A program made the translations under genes and the position numbers. From Penicillium oxalicum (Eukaryota > Ascomycota > Eurotiomycetes > Eurotiales > Aspergillaceae), in assembly GCF_001723175.1 (NCBI RefSeq), contig NC_064655.1, forward strand, positions 3,038,001-3,102,000: a stretch of 64,000 nt of DNA. Reading direction: 5' to 3'. Under the pieces are notes generated by a model. The model searched no databases and had not been told where the DNA came from. It worked only from the letters and a program-made list of their open reading frames with translations. This document shows, one piece after another, positions 55,887 to 64,000 of the stretch (its first letter is position 1; each line of letters starts with the position of its first letter).

Positions 55887-57808
55887 TTATTTGCCGGCAA
55901 TGTCCTTGACAGCCTTGACGATGTCGTCGGGGCCAAGGCCTTGGGCGTTGATCTGCTCAAAGAGGCCACCACAGCCTTCCTTGACGGCACCCATAGTCTT
56001 GTACTTGGGGGTCAGCTTGCGCTCGAGGAGATGAGAACCCAAGCGGATCCGAGACCGGTCTTCTGGGCGAGAGACTCCACCACCAAGACGAAGGGAGTCG
56101 AGCCGTACTCGCGGATGGCGTCCTCGTCAACAATGTTGAGAGTGGGCTTGTTGATCAGACCGACGTCAAGGCCTTCCTTGCGGAGACGCTCGACGGCATC
56201 GAGGGAGCGGTAGACCATGTCACCATAGGTGACAATGTAACCGGCAGTGCCCTTGCGAATGATCTCCTCCTTGCCCGGAACAAACTTGTAGCCCTCGCCG
56301 TACAGCTTCTCGTCAGTACCTTCCTTGAGAATGTAGGGCACCTTGGAACGAGTGGAGAAGATGAAGCGCAAGCCCTTGTCCCAGAACACCTTGTTGACCA
56401 CCGCCTTCATCTGCTCGCCATCGGCAGGGAAGTAGAGGGAGGTCACCTCGGCATCCATGAGGCCGTTGTCGGCGAAGAAGTTGTTCAGACCGAAGTGGCA
56501 CGTGTTGTCGGCCATCTCGTCAACACCACTGTGGGAGAAGTGAGAGAGAACAGAGCAGTTGTTCAGGCGAGCCATGGTGATCTCGGAAACACACATTTCC
56601 AGGAACGCGGAGAATGTGGAGAAGACACCCTGGCGCTCACCATTGCTGCCGAAACCGAACCCGGCAGCCGCAGAGAAATTACCACGCTCCATGACACCAG
56701 AGGGAACAAAGACCTCAGGGTGCTCAGAACCAATTGCCTTGAGACCGGTAGAGCCAGCAAGGTCGGAGTCAATGACCATGACCCGACGAGCCGCTTCCTC
56801 CTTGCTCAAGCCATTGAGGATGGAGTTGACAGCCTCACCAAAGATGACTCGGTTACCACCCTTCTCCTTGGTGCTACCCTGATACTGGTGAGGGTTGGAG
56901 CGGGCCTTGATGTCGTCGTAGAAAGCAAGCTGCTCCTTGCTGTAGCCTCGCTTGGTGAGGTACTTGCGAGCGACGTCGACCGTAATGACATCGTGCGCAT
57001 GAGTCTCACCCTCAATGCCCTCGATGCCAGCCGCCATGGTTCGGTTAATGACAACGGCAGCCGGGCCCTTGTGGCTAATGACCTCAGCCATGGCGGGGTA
57101 AAGAGAGTCCAGGTTCTCGCCCTCGGCACGGACAACGTGCAGCCCGTGACCCTCGAGGGTCTTGGCGATATCGTAGCCCTTGAGGTACTGGGAGGGATGG
57201 CCAGCAATCGTGACATCGTTGTTGTCAATGAAGAGCTTGACATTCAGGTTACGGGCCACAGCAATGCGTGCAGCCTCGGCGTCGTTGCCCTCTTGCTGTG
57301 AGCCGTCCGAGCCCAGCATCAGAACGTTCTTACCCTGGTTGGCCATGGCAATGCCGTTGACCATACCCCACATGTGACCCAGACGACCGGAGCTGAATTT
57401 GATGCCAGGTGTGAGTCCCAACTCGGGGTGACCGGGAAGCTTGGAGTTGGCATCACGGTAGTTGAGGAGGTGTTCTGGGTCAATATTGCCATCCAACGCA
57501 GCCAGAAGGTACTGGGTGGCGACACGGTGGCCGGCCTCATCAAAGAGGGCATCGACAAAGTTGTTGGGGTTGGCATTGATCATGGCCAGCAGAATGCACA
57601 CCTCTGGGGCAGTGTCGAAGGGACCACCGGTGTGACCAGACACACCGCGAGCGGCACCAGTGGCAGTGAAGGCGATGATGGCATCGCGGAAGATGTTGAT
57701 GTTGTGGAGGAGGTCTTTCTTCTGCTCGGCAGAAAGAGTGCTATTTTGAGGGTCAAGCTTCAGCTGCTTGAATTGCTTCAGGTCAACGGGGAATTTGTTG
57801 CCGCTCAT
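55887..57808 (-). CDS. Transketolase-family protein (one frameshift near the C-terminus)
   Basis: Thiamine-diphosphate enzyme of the transketolase superfamily, single exon, 640 aa after allowing for one missing base. N-terminus MSGNKFPVDLKQFKQL. The ThDP region shows GAARGVSGHTGGPFD, SSGRLGHMWGMVNG and LMLGSDGSQQEGNDAEAARIA (the GDG-type motif), followed by KLFIDNNDVTIAGHPSQYLKGYD. The pyrimidine domain has GVMERGNFSAAAGFGFGSNG. It is clearly not canonical TktA (different start and spacing), but fits a second fungal transketolase-like class, so the real substrates are uncertain. At about 56053/56054 the frame breaks after QKTG. One base later SRIRLGSHLLERKLTPKY resumes and runs to a stop at 55887-55889 (IAGK). 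As given, the first frame stops at 56012. Confidence 0.88.
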
Positions 57809-59701
57809 GATGTCTGATTTTGAGGAAGTGTCGGTGTTGAAGATTCAGAGAAGGACGAGGATTTTCGGAAAGACTAGAAGGGACCTTCTGGAAAAGTTTG
57901 CTTTTAAGGTGGGGGTATCAGAAGAGGAAGAGGGAAAGAAAGAGACCAATTGACTGCAGACACGGAGGAGATGAATGAGGGAAGAAGGAAAGTAAGCAAA
58001 GGCGAGGATGTTGGTGCTCTTCGCTATTTAGCCACGAGGGAGGGGCAGTTGACGTCATGTCCTGACCAGCGTTGTCGAGGTGGACCACTTCAGATCACTC
58101 GAATAAATCCTGCACAACCTCCTTATTTTGCCCCCTCTTCTAGTTTCTTTATCTTCTCGTCAGATATATCACTATCTGATGGTAGATTTGGGGACCAAGG
58201 TGCCCACTGGAGAGCCGGCGCAACTGAGGTCGTCTCGTCATGCTATTCTATTTCAATTTCCACTTTTCAACTAGAATAGCCCCACTTGAGTGGACTCGAG
58301 CTTGTTATGCAGCATCACTCCTCTCGAAAAGGGCAATGGACGGGTCAAATGTGCGCTATATTTGACAGTTCTGATTGTCGAAAACTCACCTTCTCATGTC
58401 TGAGTAGCAATTCAGAGTGCCTATGTTTCCGTACAGCCGTCAAGGTGAGGGGATTCCACTCGGGTGTGATCTAGACGGTTCAAATTCTTAGATGACGCCT
58501 CATCCGCTGGGCGCCGTCAAGTGGGTCACTCCGACGTTATGTGGTGATTGCCAGATAGTCCAGAGTTCCTGGTAGACAGCGTGAGAGAGAGAGAGCGCAA
58601 TGTATAGATGATCCCAGTGGTCGAGCCACGTTGGATTGTAAGATCCCAACAGGGATTCAACCACGGCCAGACTGCATCTGTCGGGCTACGCTAATTTCTT
58701 TTCGAAGCCTCCAAAAAGCGGTATACCAGCTAGTTTGGCTACAGTGTGAACGAGACTCGAAAGGATGATATCAGTCAGGGACAAGTAATTGTGGAAAAAG
58801 TTTGATCTGAACCAGCCGAGTGTGATTCACCCCCCACTTCCAGGGGATAAACCGGACTTGACGAGTGTGTCGCACGTTCCAGCAGTATGACGGCGTGGTG
58901 GGGATGCGATGTGATCATTTCTTCGGCCACCGACTGGGTCTCTCGGTCAGGGCTCCACAGTGATCAACGTCACGAAACACCATCGAACAATCGTGCGGTA
59001 TAACCCAAGAACCGCATAAAACGTCTATGCTGACATAAAACCATGGCCCACATGTTTATCCATCGGATGGTCGTGGAATCGGCCTCCTGCGCAAAGAGAT
59101 ACAATTACCGTGCCATTCCAAGCAAGCTGCCCCCCGGCCGAATGCCTCGCCGAATGGACAAGTTGGTCGAAGAGGCCCTGACCTCTTAATCATTCTTCTA
59201 TTGGAGCAGCACATCGTCTTCGAAGGTTCCGAGAGATGGGATCATGTGGCTTCGGCGCTCCACATGATCCACTGAACGAAGCATCCGCGTAGTCTGGTCT
59301 GAAGGGAACACGTCGAGTCCGTTCTCACAGGGAGATCTGCGTCGCGCCTGACAATGCGAGAGAATGCTTCGGTACGCCAAATCCAGCGTCGTTCTCGATG
59401 TGCAACTGCGAAGGTCGACCGCGAGAGAAACCAGGTCTAAAGATGCAACGGCAAACGAACCTCGCAGTCCACTGTGTCGCAAGTCGTATGTGATCTGAAT
59501 AACATGGGATGGAGATTTCCCAAGGTTTCCCGTGCGAAGGATTCCTTTTCGCCAAATGCATTCCAAAGCGAGGATCCCGCATGCCAATCTCCAAACTCTC
59601 AAATGCCCAATATCCTCCAAAAGAGTAGAAGAAAGAAATGACAAAAGCAAACAAAAAAAAGATGTCGTTCAAAAGTCGTTCGATCAGACGTCAAGTCGCT
59701 C
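57809..59701. other. Intergenic region
   Basis: About 1.9 kb. The left part is the transketolase-like gene promoter, G/A-rich just upstream of its start on the plus strand. A short GA repeat lies near 58585-58595. A 150-codon minus-strand frame (59198-59650) overlaps the 3' side of the small gene at 59702 and lacks recognisable features. Confidence 0.45.
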
Positions 59702-60100
59702 TCACTTCTCCATCATACCATCGTCTCTCCTCCCCCACCAGTTCCAAACATACTCGCACCAGATGAACAATTCCAGCGCCGCCGTGACCGAGGCCACGAG
59801 GATGACCAGCCGCTGCATGTTTTTGCCAATCCCCAACGAGGCAAACGTCATGGCCAGGGCATTAAGGCTTGGCTCCCGACCCAGCTCAGGCTCATGGGCA
59901 GCTTCGATCCGGGCTTTCACCAACTGAGAAGCGTGAGTTGAAAAAGCGGGCGCGGAGAGATGAGGTGACGGTCGGGCGTGGGCGACACCCGCACGGGTGC
60001 TGGCAAGTGGAAGAGGGGTACTTGGCACGCAGAGTGACATTCGTCGGGAAGGTCTGGAGAGGGTGAGTGGGAGCCGGTAGGCTCTGGTTACAGAGTGCAT
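59702..60100 (-). CDS. Small predicted mitochondrial membrane protein
   Basis: Single exon, 132 aa from ATG 60100. The first ~65 residues contain many Arg, Ser, Thr and Pro and no acidic residue (MHSVTRAYRLPLTLSRPSRR), a classic mitochondrial presequence composition. After a charged patch (KARIEAAHEPELGREPSLNALA) there is one membrane span, QRLVILVASVTAALELFIW, then EYVWNWWGRRDDGMMEK. I do not recognise a named family. The topology is reminiscent of small respiratory-chain or inner-membrane accessory proteins, but that is inference only. Confidence 0.7.
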   Translation of the reverse strand: MHSVTRAYRLPLTLSRPSRRMSLCVPSTPLPLASTRAGVAHARPSPHLSAPAFSTHASQLVKARIEAAHEPELGREPSLNALAMTFASLGIGKNMQRLVILVASVTAALELFIWCEYVWNWWGRRDDGMMEK

Positions 60101-60896
60101 CGTGGACGTATATGAACTGTGATTTGTACAATATGTATGAGAGTGAAAGATGCAAAAAAGAGAGAGAGAAGAAGACAAGGCTGAAGAATGACGTGCGAGA
60201 CTAGGACCCTTTGAAGAATCCGGGTTAATGAGAAAGGGAGAAAGAGGAAGATGGACAGAAAGGCAGAGAGGGGGTTTTCCAGCATGTGGTCATTGATGGG
60301 ACTTGCGGGGGTGGCTGACTGAAGAATCCACAGTCACACCGTCACTCTCGGGAATCGGGATCAGTGGGATCGATCAGATCGGTGAGATCCAGATGCGAGG
60401 TTGAAAGCCTAAAATGCTATTGGAGTTGCAAAAAATAACATAAGTATTATTATTTCTCAAAGGCGGATGTTGAGGAATCGTTGAGAGACTCTGGTGGATG
60501 GAGATAATGTCTGAAGTTCTGCAGGTCGCAAGACTTGAGGAGTATGAGCGTGACGATGTAAAAGCACATGACCACGTCCATCTACAGTATACTTACTTCT
60601 ATTACGATGTGTCAGTACCAAATTGAAGTATTGTGTAAAGAGCTTCCTTGGGTATTTCTCGGGCTCAGTGGTACGAAGTACCTAGTAATATGCTCTGTCC
60701 TGAGGTAATTCATGTACGGCGAAAAGCACGAGGACTCGGTGCTTTAACAGTAATACTAAGGTCTCCTTGTCAAGATCATACCCATACTCGAGTAACACCC
60801 TCAACAGCCACATTCGGTAGAAAATAAAATGATTCTGCATGGCTGATCCCCAGTCGGTAAAGGGGCAATTCCAAGTCCGCCACAAAGTGTTCCCTA
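60101..60896. other. Intergenic region
   Basis: Promoter of the small mitochondrial gene on the left and 3' end of the carboxylesterase on the right. A GA-rich stretch lies near 60155-60175. No supported ORF. Confidence 0.4.
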
Positions 60897-62589
60897 CTAA
60901 ACGGGAATCTTCCGACCTAGACTTTGCCAGAAATCACATCGCTTTTGAAGCTGTGCAAGGTGCACATTCTCGAATCCACGATCCACAATCACAAACTCCT
61001 CTTTTTTCCGCTTCAATTCGGGAACCCCCAGTATGGATCCGTTCGTCAGTTTGTGGGCATTTGGATCCCCAGTCTGGAAAAAGCTCGCAAAGGCACCTGC
61101 ATAACCCTCATACACAACAGGGTTGGTCCGTTGGACGGCATTGAGTCGATTCCACTATCCGAAAAGTTAGGGTTCGCTCTTGAAAAGGGCGGGAAAAAAA
61201 GAAGAAAATCCAAGGGGAAAAGATACATACGTAAATAGTGTCGCTGCCGTGCAAGGCGGGCTGAATGGTATACTCGCCCAAGTATCCTCTCATTTGCGCA
61301 TCCGATGAGACCCAATAGGCGGGACAGGCAAGGACAAGGTCTCGGTAGATGAGCCCAGCTCGCACATAGCTGGTGTCATAGTGGTCGATTGTTTCCGTGC
61401 TTCCGTTGATCGGATAATACACATTTTCAACCAGATTGATCTCTCTTGCACTCAGACCCGGCAAGAATCCGACTACCCATTGATGAAAGCTCTCCGCGGA
61501 GGAGTTGTACCCATTTGTAGACAGCCCCTTCTGCAGACCGCTCGGGATGAAATTCTGTCCTTCGTGAGTATTGTACATCCCCCAGACAAACTCGGTATGA
61601 AGACTCCCGCTGCGAACAGCCTCGGTCAGCGTGTCTGCCAGAAACTCGCCATCGATCACGGGAGCCCACGTGTACGAAGTGGTAGTGTATGTGTGCGCGG
61701 CATCAATTTGCAGACTTGCATCGCGGATGGTCTGCACGTCGACAGTTTTCAAGCACGACAGGACTTGTTGGCCATGACCGGCATTGGCACAGCCGGTCAG
61801 ATTGGCGAGTCGGTTGTAAATTTTCTCTGCCTCGGGGGCATTGTACCGGTACGTCTTGGGCCAAAAAGGTGAACTCGCCAGGGCTTTGGAGAACAATTTG
61901 GGGTTTCCATGCCGGCCGTTCGCCAGCACCTGCGCCACGACCGACCCGGCACCGGCCGATTGACCCCAGATGGTCACGTTGCGGGCATCGCCGCCAAAGT
62001 GGTGAATATGTTTATGGACCCATTTCAGAACAAATTGCTGGTCGAGGAGACCCGGGTTCAAATCCGAGGTGCGTGATTCTTTGATGGCCTTGCCCGGCAA
62101 GAATCCAAACGCATTTACTCGGTAGTTTGGGTAAATCACCACATAATCATTCAAGGTGCTGGCATTCAAGACCGGAAATGAAGACGGCGGCATGTCAAAC
62201 GCGGCACTCCCTTGGATGAACGCTCCACCGTAGAAGACTACAAGGACCGGCCTCCGAATATCTTGTTGGGTGTTCCAAGGTCTGGAAAAAAGGCCCAGAT
62301 AGAGACAGTCCTCGGAACCGTTGACTGTCCGCTGGGGGCACATGTCGAAGGTCTGGTCCGTGTCATACGTTCCATTCGTGATTGTGAATGGCGGCTGGGG
62401 CGCGCGAAAGCGATTCTCTCCAATGGGAGGCGCAGCGAAAGGAATCTTGCGAAAATAGGAGAGGTTGTAAGCGGTATCGTATTTGCCTTGGAAGGAGCCG
62501 TAGTCGAGATGCACCAGAGGGTCATCATAGGCATATGCCAGACACCCAATCGATAGTACAACGCATAGCAAGAAATTCGGAATTCGCAT
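60897..62589 (-). CDS. Secreted type-B carboxylesterase/lipase
   Basis: Alpha/beta-hydrolase of the cholinesterase-like type-B family, 538 aa. Exons 62589-61231 and 61154-60897 join in phase 0 (donor GTATGT, acceptor GGATAG). The signal peptide is about residues 1-20 (MRIPNFLLCVVLSIGCLAYA). N-terminal landmarks: YFRKIPFAAPPIGENRF and EDCLYLGLFSRP (the type-B EDCL signature). Oxyanion loop GGAFIQGS. Nucleophile Ser211 in GQSAGAGS. Acid Glu343 in NTHEGQNF. His447 in LHGSDTIY. The intron falls six residues after the His. Several N-x-S/T sites fit a glycosylated secreted enzyme. The substrate is unknown. The second exon supplies the normal C-terminus (YEGYAGAFASFFQTGDPN, the family's late helix). 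Confidence 0.92.
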
Positions 62590-63478
62590 TGCGAGAGATA
62601 CAAAAAGTCAGAGTTGGGTATCAGCCACCTTTGCGTCGCTTCGTACTATGCTCTCATCTAGAGGGTGAGGGAGTACATGGATCCATTAGCGGCCTCATAT
62701 AGTCAGTCAGATGCCGGTGTCCACTGCACCAGCGTCTGCTGTGCTCGCGAGCAAAAAGCCCGAGGCGCCAGCAGATGCAACCTTTACGATCATTCTTCAG
62801 CCACCCTCAAATGGAGGCCAAGCCTCAGTCTCATCGTGTGGACATGCCTATTGGTGCAAATTTTCTTCATCAAAATGGTGGAGGACTGACTGCGGGGGAA
62901 AGATGTGGAGAGGGAGGATCCTTCGGTGTCGATCATCCCGGTGGTGGATTTTAACCCGATTCATGTAGAGCGGCTGCGAGTGCCAACGACACAAGAGAGG
63001 TACCTGTCCCTCAAGAGAAGGTTAAAAGAAATGCGACAGATTCATGGAGTTTACCCAGCTGCCGATATGAATTCGTAGCCCGGCTTTGATAGTATGCCGG
63101 GCCCCTGTGTATCTCTGGCAGAGATCCTGAATCTCTCTAAAAATACAAAACTCCAGATGATGAAGGGCGTCATGACCATTAAAAAAAAGAAAAAGAAAAG
63201 AAAAAGACAAGACAACATCTCAAACCCACCCAATGCACCTGAGCCTGGTCCAACTCCAAGATCCCCCAGTACACCATAATGCAAAAATAAAAATAGAAAA
63301 CAAGAATAAAGAAAAAAAAAGAAAAAAAAAAGGAAAAGGAAAAGGAAAAGAAAAAAGAAAAATGCTGCAAGCCCCCGCAGCTCCGAAAAGTTGTACCCCC
63401 GAGAATCCACACATAAGTCCTCCCTCAGATGCCCGACCATCCCCAGCGCGAACTCGCCCACCCAGACGACTTACCACG
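62590..63478. other. Intergenic region between carboxylesterase and SET9
   Basis: Esterase promoter on the left, 3' region of SET9 on the right. Includes the purine-rich low-complexity tract described separately. No supported ORF. Confidence 0.45.
63181..63362 (+). repeat. A/G low-complexity tracts
   Basis: Two blocks of A-runs interspersed with single or double G (63181-63212 and about 63285-63362, AAAAGG and GAAAAA units). On the minus strand they give Phe/Leu-rich nonsense frames. Confidence 0.7.
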
Positions 63479-64000
63479 CTACATCGTCATTCGTAAGTCG
63501 CGGACACGTCGCCGGCTGGCGCGGGTGTTGTGGCGCGGCTCATGACCATCCCCAAGGGGCGTCGCGGTGCGGGCATCGGAAAGCTCAGGCGTAGGCGTGA
63601 CCCCAAAGCTGATACCGCGGTCGCGGCGCGAGACACGGGCTTCCGAGTCGGGCGACAAGAAGCGATGGATCGTGCGATGATCCATCACCCGTTCCTCGCG
63701 GCCGGGCCCCTTGTCGGTCTTGGGCCATTGGAACCCGTAGATCTTCGAGTGCCGCTCGCACCGAGGGCATTCGCGCCGGGTCTGGTAGGAATTGGACTGC
63801 ACAAACCACGACTCGCAGGTCTGGCAGTCTACCCAGCGGTCGTACTTTTGAGCCAGGAGCCGGGACGTCTTGGTGTAGTCCCCGGGAGTGCGAGCGACGG
63901 GAACCTCATCCTCGACCGAAGCCACAACCGCCCAGTTCCGCTTGCGGCGGGGCTTTCGCTTCTTAGCCACGACGGTCTGGAGGGTATCGTCTAAGTCAAG
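63479..64000 (-). CDS. set9: Histone H4K20 methyltransferase Set9 (Suv4-20-like), C-terminal part
   Basis: The frame enters from the right edge (LDLDDTLQTVVAKKRKPRRKR) and ends at 63479. Set9 proteins methylate histone H4 lysine 20 through an N-terminal SET domain, which lies outside the window. The visible 173 residues carry the family's C-terminal zinc-finger-like region. This has the basic KKRKPRRKRNWAVVASVEDE, then TPGDYTKTSRLLAQKYDRWVDC, the cysteines CQTCESWF and CPRCERHSKIYGFQWPKT, then HRTIHRFLSPDSEAR and a disordered basic tail. The assignment rests on this distinctive segment, without the catalytic domain. Confidence 0.85.
   Translation of the reverse strand, partial: LDLDDTLQTVVAKKRKPRRKRNWAVVASVEDEVPVARTPGDYTKTSRLLAQKYDRWVDCQTCESWFVQSNSYQTRRECPRCERHSKIYGFQWPKTDKGPGREERVMDHRTIHRFLSPDSEARVSRRDRGISFGVTPTPELSDARTATPLGDGHEPRHNTRASRRRVRDLRMTM

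Noticed and set aside
56495..57301. 268-codon plus-strand frame
   Set aside because: Antisense to the transketolase-like gene; open only because of that gene's codon bias.
58460..58520. GGTTCAAATTC resembling a tRNA T-arm
   Set aside because: Flanks do not pair as a T-stem and no anticodon arm or acceptor stem can be formed around it.
59198..59650. 150-codon minus-strand frame
   Set aside because: Starts from a region of mixed composition, no family features, no clear splice partners; a competing 115-codon frame on the same strand looks equally arbitrary.
63051..63461. 136-codon minus-strand frame, Phe-rich
   Set aside because: Caused by the A/G low-complexity tract read on the opposite strand.
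1..64000. CRISPR array, insertion sequences, prophage or secondary-metabolite cluster
   Set aside because: The window is eukaryotic; no regular repeat-spacer pattern, transposase, or PKS/NRPS/terpene backbone gene was seen.

Overview
This is nuclear DNA of a filamentous ascomycete, most likely a Penicillium- or Aspergillus-like member of the Eurotiales. The genes carry many short introns (mostly 50-90 bp) with GTATGT/GTAAGT-type donors and YAG acceptors. Gene density is about one per 2.5 kb on both strands. The content is typical of that group: XlnR-style and SreA-style promoter sites, a CE5 acetylxylan esterase, a LysM/chitin-binding secreted protein, a siderophore transporter and Bud4. There is no operon structure. 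I see no CRISPR, no insertion sequence and no recognisable tRNA or rRNA. Exons were joined by eye from splice signals, reading frame and remembered family conservation.

Layout. 1-24 kb holds mostly housekeeping genes: the N-terminus of a Ste14-like prenylcysteine methyltransferase (runs off the left edge), a maltose O-acetyltransferase, a very large ubiquitin-specific protease (nine exons, 2542 aa), a small orphan protein, TFIIE-alpha, the tRNA pseudouridine synthase Pus1, a 2-oxoglutarate/Fe(II) prolyl-hydroxylase-like protein, an orphan, and a member of an uncharacterised filamentous-fungal family.

24-34 kb is an accessory, environment-facing stretch: acetylxylan esterase with two XlnR-like sites, a MYND-finger protein, a nine-exon siderophore-iron MFS transporter with two perfect SreA-type ATCTGATAA sites upstream, a cupin membrane protein and a nitroreductase.

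34-43 kb holds two alkali-cation transporters that diverge from one 2.45 kb intergenic region: a Na+/K+-ATPase-like P-type pump and a TRK-type potassium transporter. Then come a secreted LysM plus chitin-binding protein and a second MYND protein.

47-64 kb holds the mitochondrial DEAD-box helicase Mrh4, the anillin-related Bud4, a transketolase-family enzyme, a small mitochondrial membrane protein, a secreted type-B carboxylesterase, and the C-terminus of a Set9 (Suv4-20-like) H4K20 methyltransferase running off the right edge.

Three conserved genes (Ste14-like, TRK, transketolase-like) each need exactly one single-base correction to read through. This looks more like residual sequencing indels than three pseudogenes. 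I did not find a clearly novel multi-gene system. The best leads are the divergent ATPase/TRK pair, the iron-repressor sites, the unusual LysM-ChtBD1 protein, and several uncharacterised genes.
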